DNA of 41,204 nt. Source: Bacillota bacterium (GTDB lineage Bacteria > Bacillota > Clostridia > Lachnospirales > Lachnospiraceae). The position numbers and the translations under genes were made by a program. Location of the stretch: contig JAEZVF010000117.1 of the NCBI GenBank assembly GCA_023443225.1, positions 1 to 41,204 on the forward strand. The letters are read 5' to 3'. A model generated the notes under the pieces. The model made no database searches. It was not told the origin of the DNA and was given only the letters and a program-made list of their open reading frames with translations. Positions 9,081 to 16,540 of the stretch are shown here, one piece after another. Numbering within the stretch: position 1 is the stretch's first letter; each line of letters begins with the position of its first letter.

Positions 9081-9108
9081 TTGACTTAAATGTTTTCTAC
9101 AGTATAAT
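9081..9108 (+). promoter_or_regulatory. Sigma-A promoter of the amino-sugar locus
   Basis: TTGACT (9081-9086) and TATAAT (9103-9108) with 16-bp spacing, 90 bp upstream of the regulator start. It follows the palindrome at 9049 and is the only clear promoter before the murQ gene cluster. Confidence 0.85.
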
Positions 9109-9198
9109 TAGCACTATAAAAACAGAAAAACAACACATAAACAATACTGTTTGCACAAAAATATTGACTATTAAGATAAAGAAGGGTGTGAAAGATGT

Positions 9199-10068
9199 AT
9201 GAAAAGTGTCATAGTTAAGTTCCGCGAATATCAAAGTCAAGCTAGTAGTACAGAAAAAGGAATCATAAAATATCTGTTGGAACATCCTGAGGAAGCAGTG
9301 CAAATGAGTATACGTCAGTTATCAAAGGAAGTATTTGCTTCGCCTTCTACCATTACAAGATTATGTCGAAAGGCAGGATTTCAGAATTATAAGGACTTTC
9401 AAAAATGTCTGCTTTATGAAAATGCGATACGTAAAGAATCCATAAATGAATTAAATTGTGAGATACAAAGAGATGATTCTTGTGAAAAGTTGATAGATAA
9501 GATTATTTATAAAAGTATTGTATCATTGGAAGATACAAAAAGTTTGATTGATGTGGAAGCTTTGGATAAAAGTGTATTATTACTACTGCAGGCAGGAAAA
9601 ATAGTATTTTTTGGTGTTGGTGCTTCTCATTTAGTAGCAAAAGATGCATATCTTAAATTTCTGAGATTAAATAAAATGTGTATGGTTAGTGAGGATTTTC
9701 ATGTACAGCTTGTTTTAGCAAAGAATATGACAAAAAAAGATGTAGCAGTTTTAATTAGTTATTCGGGTATGACAAGAGAAATTATTGACTGTGCAAAAAT
9801 TTTGAAAGCGTCAGGAGTTCCCTTTATAGCAATTACTTGTTTTCATGAATCTTTATTATCAAAACTTGCTGATTATTGTCTTTATGTTACTGCAACTGAG
9901 TTTGAATTTCAGACAGGAAAACTTGCTTCTAGACTTTCACAGCTTGTTGTTATTGATATGCTTTATGTAGCTTATGTTCAGAAAAATTATAATGAATGTA
10001 TGGGTGCATTAAGAAATACTTATATTCGAAAAACAGAAGAAAAATTTACGAAGGAAGGGGATGAATGA
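9199..10068 (+). CDS. MurR/RpiR-family transcriptional regulator
   Basis: A 289-residue regulator with an N-terminal HTH_6 winged-helix domain (residues 1-77; MSIRQLSKEVFASPSTITRL is the helix-turn-helix) and a C-terminal SIS sugar-phosphate-binding domain (about 110-250; VFFGVGASHLVAKD and ISYSGMTREIIDCAKIL). Members of this family sense phosphosugars; E. coli MurR responds to MurNAc-6-phosphate and controls murQ. It is the first gene of the locus and overlaps the start region of murQ, so MurNAc-6P or GlcNAc-6P are likely effectors (inference). The ATG is preceded by AAGGGTGTGAAAG. The palindrome at 9049 is a plausible autoregulatory site. Repressor or activator cannot be decided from sequence. 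Confidence 0.9.
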   Translation: MKSVIVKFREYQSQASSTEKGIIKYLLEHPEEAVQMSIRQLSKEVFASPSTITRLCRKAGFQNYKDFQKCLLYENAIRKESINELNCEIQRDDSCEKLIDKIIYKSIVSLEDTKSLIDVEALDKSVLLLLQAGKIVFFGVGASHLVAKDAYLKFLRLNKMCMVSEDFHVQLVLAKNMTKKDVAVLISYSGMTREIIDCAKILKASGVPFIAITCFHESLLSKLADYCLYVTATEFEFQTGKLASRLSQLVVIDMLYVAYVQKNYNECMGALRNTYIRKTEEKFTKEGDE

Positions 10069-10069
10069 A

Positions 10070-10981
10070 ATGTTGAAATTAGAAAAGTTAATGACGGAGC
10101 AGCGCAATGAACATACCATGAATCTTGATGAAATGACACCATATGAAATCATAAAGGTAATGAACACAGAAGATTATCATGTTGTAGAAGCTGTTCAGGC
10201 GGCACTGCCTAACATAGAACATGCAATTATTTGGTCAACAGAAAGTCTTCAAATGGGGGGGCGCATTATTTATATAGGAGCAGGGACAAGTGGAAGAATG
10301 GGTGTACTTGATGCCGTTGAATGCCCCCCCACGTTTGGTGTCTCATATAACACGGTAGTTGGTCTGATTGCAGGAGGAGAAGAAGCATTTATAAAAGCAG
10401 TGGAAGGCGCAGAAGATGATATTGAGCTTGGAAAAAGCGATTTAAAAAAAATTAACCTTACTGACTCTGATATAGTAATTGGTCTTGCAGCCAGTGGACG
10501 TACACCTTATGTAATTGGTGCTCTTAATTATGCAAGAGAGATAGGAGCAAAGACCGTATCTATTTCATCTAATAGAGATGCAGAAATCAGTAAAGAAGCT
10601 GATTGTGCCATTGAAATATTAACTGGTCCGGAAATTCTTACTGGATCTACGAGACTGAAAGCCGGAACGGCAGAGAAGATGGTACTAAATATGATATCTA
10701 CAGTAAGCATGGTAGGCATTGGTAAGACATATCAAAACCTTATGGTTGACGTACGCCAGACAAATCAAAAACTTGTGAGCCGCGCGGAAAATATAGTTAT
10801 GGAAGTAGTGGGGTGCACAAATCAAGAAGCTAAAGAAGCCCTTTTGGAAGCAGAAGGAGAAGCAAAGCTTGCAATTACCAAAATGCTTCTTTCCTGCGAT
10901 ATTATGACGGCAAGAGCTTGTCTTTTAGAAGCAGGTGGTAAAGTGAAAGTCGCCGTATCAAAGCGGAAGACCATAAATTAA
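10070..10981 (+). CDS. murQ: N-acetylmuramic acid 6-phosphate etherase
   Basis: MurQ cleaves the D-lactyl ether of MurNAc-6-phosphate to give GlcNAc-6-phosphate, the committed step of MurNAc recycling. The 303-residue protein has the SIS fold with IYIGAGTSGRMGVLDAVE and the family signature ECPPTFG, whose Glu (residue 84 here) corresponds to the catalytic Glu83 of the E. coli enzyme. GGEEAF and GLAASGRTPYV are also family-typical, and a C-terminal helical tail follows. I chose the ATG at 10070, one base after the regulator's stop, because AAGGAAGGGG is well spaced from it. An ATG at 10061 is in frame but almost touches that site. Two seven-base homopolymers, G at 10255-10261 and C at 10324-10330, lie in this AT-rich gene; both are in frame as given. 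Confidence 0.96.
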   Translation: MLKLEKLMTEQRNEHTMNLDEMTPYEIIKVMNTEDYHVVEAVQAALPNIEHAIIWSTESLQMGGRIIYIGAGTSGRMGVLDAVECPPTFGVSYNTVVGLIAGGEEAFIKAVEGAEDDIELGKSDLKKINLTDSDIVIGLAASGRTPYVIGALNYAREIGAKTVSISSNRDAEISKEADCAIEILTGPEILTGSTRLKAGTAEKMVLNMISTVSMVGIGKTYQNLMVDVRQTNQKLVSRAENIVMEVVGCTNQEAKEALLEAEGEAKLAITKMLLSCDIMTARACLLEAGGKVKVAVSKRKTIN

Positions 10982-11011
10982 TACAATATTTATAATAAAA
11001 GGAGGAGTTAT

Positions 11012-12439
11012 ATGAAAAAGAGAAAATTAATGAGTCTTATTTTAATAACCGTAATGACGGCATCGCTGTTTGCAGGTTGTGGAAATAATAAGACAGAAAA
11101 GAAAGCTGCAGGAAATGAAACAGATCAAGGGAAAAAGGATGTAGTAACGGCATTACTGCCACCGGTTTCTGCGACATATCAAGACAAAATTAATACTTAC
11201 ATCAGCGATTTCAATAAAGAAAATAATGATATTGAAATCCAAGTTACGACGACAAGCTGGGAAGATGTTACTCAGAAGCTGGATGTCCAGGTAAATGCGG
11301 GATCACCGCCGGATATTGCATTTATTGGTTCTTCAGGAATTACAAAATATCTTGATACTGGAATGGCAGTAGATATTTCGAAATATGCAGAAGAAGATAT
11401 GATTTCTGACTTTGATCAAAATGTATTAAACTACTTTAAAAACGGAGATGGAATATATGGATTTCCTGCATATTGCGAAGTTCAATGTATAGGTGGAAAT
11501 AAAGAATTGCTTGAAAATGCTGAAATTGATTGGAAAAAAGTACAGGAAAATGGTTGGACCTATGATGAGTTTCGTGATTGTATTAAAAAAGGTGTAGTAA
11601 AAGATGGGGATAATTATAAAACGTATGGTTTTCTATTTGCCTGTTCAGGAGTTGCAGCAAGAGACTATTTTAGTATATTTGTAAAAAATGCAGGAATGCC
11701 ATCCGCATTTGACAAAGATCTTAAGTATGCTTACACAGATCCGAAAATGCTTGATTTCTTAAAGGATTTAAGGGCATTAATTGATGATGGTTCCATGCCA
11801 AAAGAATTAAGTTCTATCGATGCAGGTAAACGTTGGAATATGTTATTGACAGGACAGACAATGATTACCGGAAAAGGACTTTCTTCTTTTGAAAGATCAG
11901 CAAGTGAAAATACAAAATTACTGGAAGCAAAAAGTGGAGACGCAGTGGAAAATAGTATCCCACTAGATTACATAGTACTTCCTGTTCCTGTATTTGAAGG
12001 CGGAGAGCAACAGGCACAGGGCGCAGTAGATGGATACATCTGTCTTACTGGTGAAAAAGATCCGAATGAGCAACATCTTAAAAATGTTGCAAAAGTAGCG
12101 TATTATCTTGCTAGTGGGAAACGTGCAGCAGAGACATGCCAAGAGTTGTATCTGAAGCCAATATGTAATTCTGGACGTACAGAATACGATAAACTTCCTG
12201 CTATAGAGAACAAAAATGAAGATAATACAAAAGAAGTAGAACGTTTGACAAAACAAGTGGTTTTAGCAAGACCAGACATACCTGCTGATATAGGTGCGAA
12301 AGCAATACAAATTGAAGATGAAGTAATTGTACCGAAATTCCAAGGGTTGTTAGCTGGAGAGGTTACTCCTGAGGAAATGTACGAGGCAATAGTTGAAGCC
12401 GGACATTATGTTTTTGGTGAGGATGGTTGCGTGAAATAA
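11012..12439 (+). CDS. ABC sugar importer substrate-binding lipoprotein
   Basis: Extracellular solute-binding protein of family 1 (475 residues). The signal peptide ends in a lipobox, LFAGC, with the lipidated cysteine at 23, followed by a Lys/Asn-rich linker and the two-lobed sugar-binding domain (ITTSWEDVT-like segment and VQVNAGSPPDIAFIG near 75-100). It would sit on the outer face of the membrane and hand substrate to the two permeases downstream. AAAGGAGGAG precedes the ATG. From context the substrate is probably GlcNAc/MurNAc-type sugars, chito-oligosaccharides or a disaccharide from peptidoglycan; this is not readable from the sequence. An unusual 506-bp gap with several inverted repeats separates it from its permeases. 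Confidence 0.9.
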   Translation: MKKRKLMSLILITVMTASLFAGCGNNKTEKKAAGNETDQGKKDVVTALLPPVSATYQDKINTYISDFNKENNDIEIQVTTTSWEDVTQKLDVQVNAGSPPDIAFIGSSGITKYLDTGMAVDISKYAEEDMISDFDQNVLNYFKNGDGIYGFPAYCEVQCIGGNKELLENAEIDWKKVQENGWTYDEFRDCIKKGVVKDGDNYKTYGFLFACSGVAARDYFSIFVKNAGMPSAFDKDLKYAYTDPKMLDFLKDLRALIDDGSMPKELSSIDAGKRWNMLLTGQTMITGKGLSSFERSASENTKLLEAKSGDAVENSIPLDYIVLPVPVFEGGEQQAQGAVDGYICLTGEKDPNEQHLKNVAKVAYYLASGKRAAETCQELYLKPICNSGRTEYDKLPAIENKNEDNTKEVERLTKQVVLARPDIPADIGAKAIQIEDEVIVPKFQGLLAGEVTPEEMYEAIVEAGHYVFGEDGCVK

Positions 12440-12449
12440 TACTAATTAG

Positions 12450-12477
12450 GCTTCTGCAGGTGAAAGCCTGCAGAAGC
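12450..12477 (+). other. Stem-loop after the binding-protein gene
   Basis: GCTTCTGCAGG (12450-12460) and CCTGCAGAAGC (12467-12477) form a perfect 11-bp stem with a 6-nt loop, 10 nt after the stop codon. No T-run follows. It is more likely an mRNA-stabilising or partial-attenuation element, as often found after abundant binding-protein genes, than a full terminator. Confidence 0.65.
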
Positions 12478-12540
12478 GCAATATTGTACAGCCGGTTAAT
12501 CGGATGTTGTTTACGTAGGTGGTGGCAGCATTCGCCAACC

Positions 12541-12656
12541 TTGAGTGCATCAAAAAGCAATGCTCTGAAAATTATACAGACGGCGAAGTAACACAGTAAC
12601 AGATAGTTCTTACCGTCGTTTTCACAGCATTGTAGCATTGCTTTTTGATATATTCA
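12541..12656. repeat. Long imperfect hairpin in a gene-free gap, possible small insertion
   Basis: The 506 bases from 12440 to 12945 hold no supportable gene. At its core ATCAAAAAGCAATGCT (12549-12564) and its exact complement (12634-12649) form 16-bp arms around 69 nt, with TTGA and TCAA (12541-12544, 12653-12656) as an outer pair and GACGG/CCGTC inside. A further perfect stem, CCGGAAGT/ACTTCCGG, lies at 12665-12682. Base composition is richer in GC than the flanking genes. This could be a degenerate small mobile element (MITE-like) or a structured RNA; no transposase reading frame could be recognised on either strand. Confidence 0.45.
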
Positions 12657-12895
12657 AGGTCAAGCCGGAAGTGAACTTCCGGTGGCTGATGCCTCTGGCT
12701 CATTAATCTAGGAACAGATTATTGAATGGCTGAAGTCGAGGACTGTTGCATATTCAGAATAGTCTGCTGTCCAAGTCTGATTAGAAGAATCCATTTAGCA
12801 GGCATATTTCCGGCTTTACTGAACTCCTCTATTTCGTTTAATGGTTTACAAAATTAATAAGGATGAGGTCTAAGGAAGAGGGTTCAAATAAAAAA

Positions 12896-12919
12896 TTAGT
12901 GTAAAATACTTTACACTAA
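12896..12919. promoter_or_regulatory. Palindromic operator-like site before the permease genes
   Basis: TTAGTGTAAA (12896-12905) and TTTACACTAA (12910-12919) are perfect 10-bp arms with a 4-nt centre, ending 26 nt before the permease start codon. It looks like a repressor site on a leader rather than a terminator (no T-run). The cognate regulator is unknown and the arms differ from the palindrome at 9049. Confidence 0.5.
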
Positions 12920-12945
12920 CCTAGAAGAAACGGGGGGATCAGTTT

Positions 12946-13821
12946 ATGAAAAAAGTTAGAAAAGAAACAATATGGGCATATGTATTCATTCTTGTGCCAT
13001 TGTGTACTTTTACCATTTTTACCTTGTATCCGGTGATTGCGGCAGCAATAACAAGTTTTCAAAAGTATCGGCCGCTGGGTTCAGAATGGGTTGACTTTGA
13101 TAATTATATCAATACTTTTAAAAGTGAATTATTTTATAAAGCTTTAAAAAATACATTTGTATATACTGTAATAACAGTTCCAATAGCTATATTGGCATCG
13201 TTTACCATTTCGATTTTGATAGTACCATTTAGGAAATGGATACAGACAGTTTTTAAAGCGGCTTTTTATCTTCCAGCAATTGCTTCTGGAGTAGCATTGT
13301 CCTTTGTATGGAAATGGATTTATGATCCAATGCCTTCCGGATTGTTAAATAGCGTTCTCAAAATATTCGGTACATCGAACCAGAATTGGTTAGGAAGTGG
13401 AAAAACAGCAATGGCATCCTTAATTATTATGGCAGTGTTTGCTGGGCTAGGAGGCAATATTATCATATATATAGCAGCTCTACTTGGGATTGATCCTACT
13501 TTTTATGAAGCTGCAGATATGGATGGATCCAATTTCTTTCAAAAGATTCGCTATGTTGTTTGGCCATTAGTCAAACCAACAACAATATTTTTAACAATAA
13601 CGAGTGTAATTAATGGATTCCAGTCTTTTCAGAATGCATACTTAATGACAGGTGGAGGACCGGATAATCAGACAACAATGGCAGGATTATTAATATTTAA
13701 CCGGGCATTTAAATATTTTGAATATGGTGAAGCTTGTGCACAGGCATTAATTCTTGCTGCTATAATTGCAGTGTTTGCAATACTTCAGTTTAGATTAACT
13801 TCAAATGATGTTGAATATTAA
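12946..13821 (+). CDS. ABC sugar importer permease, MalF/UgpA type
   Basis: A 291-residue inner-membrane permease with six hydrophobic segments, the N-terminal LYPVIAAAITSF typical of the MalF group. The cytoplasmic EAA loop (EAADMDGSNFFQKIRYVVWP, near residues 189-208) docks the ATPase subunit. CGGGGGGATC acts as ribosome binding site. It is followed 17 bp later by the partner permease. The motif GGGPDNQTTMAGLLIF is common in carbohydrate uptake family CUT1, so disaccharides or oligosaccharides are plausible substrates. Confidence 0.92.
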   Translation: MKKVRKETIWAYVFILVPLCTFTIFTLYPVIAAAITSFQKYRPLGSEWVDFDNYINTFKSELFYKALKNTFVYTVITVPIAILASFTISILIVPFRKWIQTVFKAAFYLPAIASGVALSFVWKWIYDPMPSGLLNSVLKIFGTSNQNWLGSGKTAMASLIIMAVFAGLGGNIIIYIAALLGIDPTFYEAADMDGSNFFQKIRYVVWPLVKPTTIFLTITSVINGFQSFQNAYLMTGGGPDNQTTMAGLLIFNRAFKYFEYGEACAQALILAAIIAVFAILQFRLTSNDVEY

Positions 13822-13838
13822 GAAGGAGGTGTAAATAT

Positions 13839-14702
13839 ATGGGTCTGTTTAAAAAATATGGAAGTAAGCAAAAACATATTGAATGTATTAGAAATATATT
13901 AATTGCATTCGTATTACTTGCTATTGCCCTAATTACGCTGTTCCCCATTTATTATATGATAGTGTCTTCATTCGGAACACCGACGGAGGCAGGAGGAGCC
14001 AGTTATTCGTTAGTACCAAAGAAGTTTACACTGGCTTCTTACAAATTTTTCTTTGATTATAGCAAATATTCCTTAAGATGGATTTTCAATTCATTGATTA
14101 TAGCAAGCGCGGTTACAATTTCTAACGTAGTTTTTGCTAGTTTTGCTGGATATGCATTTGCAAAACTACGTTTTCCTGGATGCAAGGTATTCTTTTTTCT
14201 ATTGCTGGTGGCAATGATGGTACCTTATCAGGTTACGCAGGTTCCACTATATATACTTGTGGTTAATGTATTAAAAATACAGGATACCTATGTTGCTTTG
14301 GCTGCACCTACTTTGGTAACCTGTTATAACGTTTTTCTTGCTAAGCAATTCTTCTCTTCTTTACCGACTTCTATTATAGAGTCAGCAAAAATAGAAGGAT
14401 GCAGCCAACCAGTTATCGTTTGGAAAATTGTTGCTCCCTTGTCAAAGACGATTCTCTCGGTTATGGCAATTATGACGTTTCTTGGAGAGTGGAACACATT
14501 TTTCTGGCCATTTCTGGTATGTAATTCAGAAGCAATGCAGACAATTCAGGTTGGTCTAAAGAACTTCAGCTTTGCAAATACAACTTATTTTGCTCCAATG
14601 ATGGCAGGAGCTACTATATCTGCACTTCCAATGTTTATTTTATTTTTTTCTTTACAAAAATATTTTTTGGAAGGTGTAACGGTTGGTGCGGTGAAAGGAT
14701 AA
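13839..14702 (+). CDS. ABC sugar importer permease, MalG type
   Basis: Second membrane subunit of the importer, 287 residues, six predicted membrane segments. It has the MalG-type EAA loop (IIESAKIEGCSQPVIVWKIV) followed by FLGEWNTFFWPF, and an N-terminal FPIYYMIVSSFGTP characteristic of CUT1 permeases. AGAAGGAGGTG lies just before the ATG. No ATP-binding protein is encoded in the locus; Firmicutes CUT1 importers commonly share a genome-wide MsmK/MsiK-type ATPase, which I infer here. The next gene, a sugar kinase, starts 36 bp downstream. Confidence 0.92.
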   Translation: MGLFKKYGSKQKHIECIRNILIAFVLLAIALITLFPIYYMIVSSFGTPTEAGGASYSLVPKKFTLASYKFFFDYSKYSLRWIFNSLIIASAVTISNVVFASFAGYAFAKLRFPGCKVFFFLLLVAMMVPYQVTQVPLYILVVNVLKIQDTYVALAAPTLVTCYNVFLAKQFFSSLPTSIIESAKIEGCSQPVIVWKIVAPLSKTILSVMAIMTFLGEWNTFFWPFLVCNSEAMQTIQVGLKNFSFANTTYFAPMMAGATISALPMFILFFSLQKYFLEGVTVGAVKG

Positions 14703-14738
14703 TAATTTTATACATAAGGTATCGAAAGGAAAGAGAGA

Positions 14739-15659
14739 ATGAGACATATTGTAGGAATGGATGGCGGTGGAACAAAAACGGTAATTTGCATATCTGACCT
14801 GCTGGGAAATGTAAAGGATCAATTTTATGCGGGTGCTTTTAATTTAAATGGTCAGGGTGAACAAAAGACTCGCGATACATTATCTTACATTATTGAAACA
14901 TTAAAAAGCAAGGGCTATAATCCGGAGGAATGCGAAGGATTGGGAATTGGTGCAGCAGGAATCAGCAATTGTTCCGTGTCGATTTTTCTTAAAAAGGAAA
15001 TGCAAATAAATGGTTACCACTGCCCGGTTTATCTATACGGAGATCATGAAACAGCTCTTGCAGCTTCCTTTCCTAGCTGTCATGGAATCATTTTAATTGC
15101 AGGAACTGGTTCCATATGTTACGGAAAAGATAGGAATGATAACAGTGTACGAGCTGGAGGTTATGGGCATCTAGTAGATGATGCAGGAAGTGGTTACGCA
15201 ATAGCCAGAGATATCTTAATAGCAGTAGTCAGAGCAGAAGACGGTCGCAGTAATGATACAAAATTAAAGAATCTGCTGTTAGAAAAATTGGGAATCAACA
15301 GTATGGAAGAGTTAATGAAATACCTATATCAAGAAGGCAGAACCAAGAAAGAAATAGCTGGCTTGGCATTACTGTTAGAAAAGGCAATTTTCATGGGAGA
15401 TACGGTTGCGCTTAAAATTGAAGAAAAAAGTGTTGATGAGTTATATCAATTGTTTCATGCAGTAAAAAGAAAACTTCCAGATGAACGTAATCTGGTTTTT
15501 TCAGGGAGTGTTTTAATCAATAATAAGAGAATAAATTCCATGGTAAGAGATAAAATTATGAGTGAATATAAAGAAATGCAAATAGTTGAATCTACCATTG
15601 AAGCTGCAGCAGGGGCTTTATGTCTTTTACGAAAAGAGAAGGAAGGAAAGAGATTATGA
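14739..15659 (+). CDS. BadF/BadG-family amino-sugar kinase (GlcNAc/MurNAc kinase-like)
   Basis: Resembles the N-acetylglucosamine kinase branch of the BadF/BadG/BcrA/BcrD ATPase family (306 residues). The N-terminal phosphate-binding loop is GMDGGGTKTVICI, the second is LIAGTGSICYG, and GGYGHLVDDAGSGYAIARD matches the segment conserved in mammalian NAGK and in clostridial MurK, which phosphorylates both MurNAc and GlcNAc. In this locus it would generate MurNAc-6P for MurQ and GlcNAc-6P for NagA in the cytoplasm. The GGAAAGAGAGA before the ATG is a good ribosome binding site. Its stop overlaps the next start (ATGA), implying translational coupling with the ROK gene. Exact sugar preference cannot be read from sequence. 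Confidence 0.88.
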   Translation: MRHIVGMDGGGTKTVICISDLLGNVKDQFYAGAFNLNGQGEQKTRDTLSYIIETLKSKGYNPEECEGLGIGAAGISNCSVSIFLKKEMQINGYHCPVYLYGDHETALAASFPSCHGIILIAGTGSICYGKDRNDNSVRAGGYGHLVDDAGSGYAIARDILIAVVRAEDGRSNDTKLKNLLLEKLGINSMEELMKYLYQEGRTKKEIAGLALLLEKAIFMGDTVALKIEEKSVDELYQLFHAVKRKLPDERNLVFSGSVLINNKRINSMVRDKIMSEYKEMQIVESTIEAAAGALCLLRKEKEGKRL

Positions 15660-16540
15660 AACATTATCTTACAATTGATATTGGTGGTACATTTATTAAA
15701 TACAGTTTGATGGATAATTCCTATAAAATATTAGAAGAGGGTAAATTGGCAACTGAAAAAGAACCGCAAAAGTTCTTAGAACAAGTAAAATCAATTGCAG
15801 TAAAATATAAAGATACTATAAATGGAATTGCAGCTTGTATTGCGGGATTTATTAATCCAGAAACAGGAGAAAATACTGATTTTAGTGTGGGAGAAAGATT
15901 TCGGGCATATAATCTGAAGAAAGAATTAGAAATGATCGCAGAAGTTCCAGTAATACTTGAAAATGACAGTAATTGCGCTGCACTGGGGGAAATGGTATGT
16001 GGTGCGGCAAAGAATATAACAGATTTTTGCCTGCTGACATTTGGAACGGGAATTGGCGGTGCAATCGTAATAAATAATAAATTGTTCCGTGGACAGCATT
16101 ATAAGGCTGGCGAGGCTGGACTTATGTTACTTGGTTACACGAAGGATAATGAACAAATAAATGGAGAAAGTGCTGGTGCAACCTCTGTTCTTGTGAAAAA
16201 GGTATCAGAGGCGATAGGAGAAGAAGTGGATGGCAGATATGTATTTGGACATCTTTGCAATCCAGTGATTGCATCTATTTATAAAACGTGGATTTATCAG
16301 GCTGCTACTACGGTAGGAAATATGGCGATGATTATAGATCCCGAAATGGTGTTAATTGGCGGAGGCATCAGTCACGAGCCTCAATTTATAAAAGATATGG
16401 AGGATACTGTCTATCAATTATATCCTCATCTGAAACAATATACTAGGATATCCGGCTGCCAGATGGGAAATCAAGCAGGACAGATTGGTGCACTTTATTT
16501 ATGGCTGGAGCAGAACAGGAGGGATAATGGTTATGATTAA
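15656..16540 (+). CDS. ROK-family sugar kinase, lacking the zinc-binding cysteine motif
   Basis: A 294-residue ROK-fold kinase with phosphate loop DIGGTFIKYSLMD, the catalytic-Asp region ENDSNCAALGE and FGTGIGGAIV. The usual ROK zinc motif CxCGxxGC after GEAG is absent; the protein reads GEAGLMLLGYTKDNEQ there instead. Some ROK kinases, as I recall including beta-glucoside kinases of the BglK type, also lack it. I chose the ATG at 15656 (overlapping the previous stop) with GGAAGGAAAG upstream; an earlier ATG at 15620 lies within the preceding gene. It overlaps the GH4 gene by eight bases. The pairing suggests it phosphorylates an imported disaccharide or glucoside for the GH4 enzyme (inference). 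It could instead be a plain glucose or ManNAc kinase. Confidence 0.85.
   Translation: MKHYLTIDIGGTFIKYSLMDNSYKILEEGKLATEKEPQKFLEQVKSIAVKYKDTINGIAACIAGFINPETGENTDFSVGERFRAYNLKKELEMIAEVPVILENDSNCAALGEMVCGAAKNITDFCLLTFGTGIGGAIVINNKLFRGQHYKAGEAGLMLLGYTKDNEQINGESAGATSVLVKKVSEAIGEEVDGRYVFGHLCNPVIASIYKTWIYQAATTVGNMAMIIDPEMVLIGGGISHEPQFIKDMEDTVYQLYPHLKQYTRISGCQMGNQAGQIGALYLWLEQNRRDNGYD

Noticed and set aside
12363..12638. 91-codon minus-strand frame across the binding-protein end and the gap
   Set aside because: I considered a transposase remnant but saw no family motif, and it starts within the coding sequence of the neighbouring gene.
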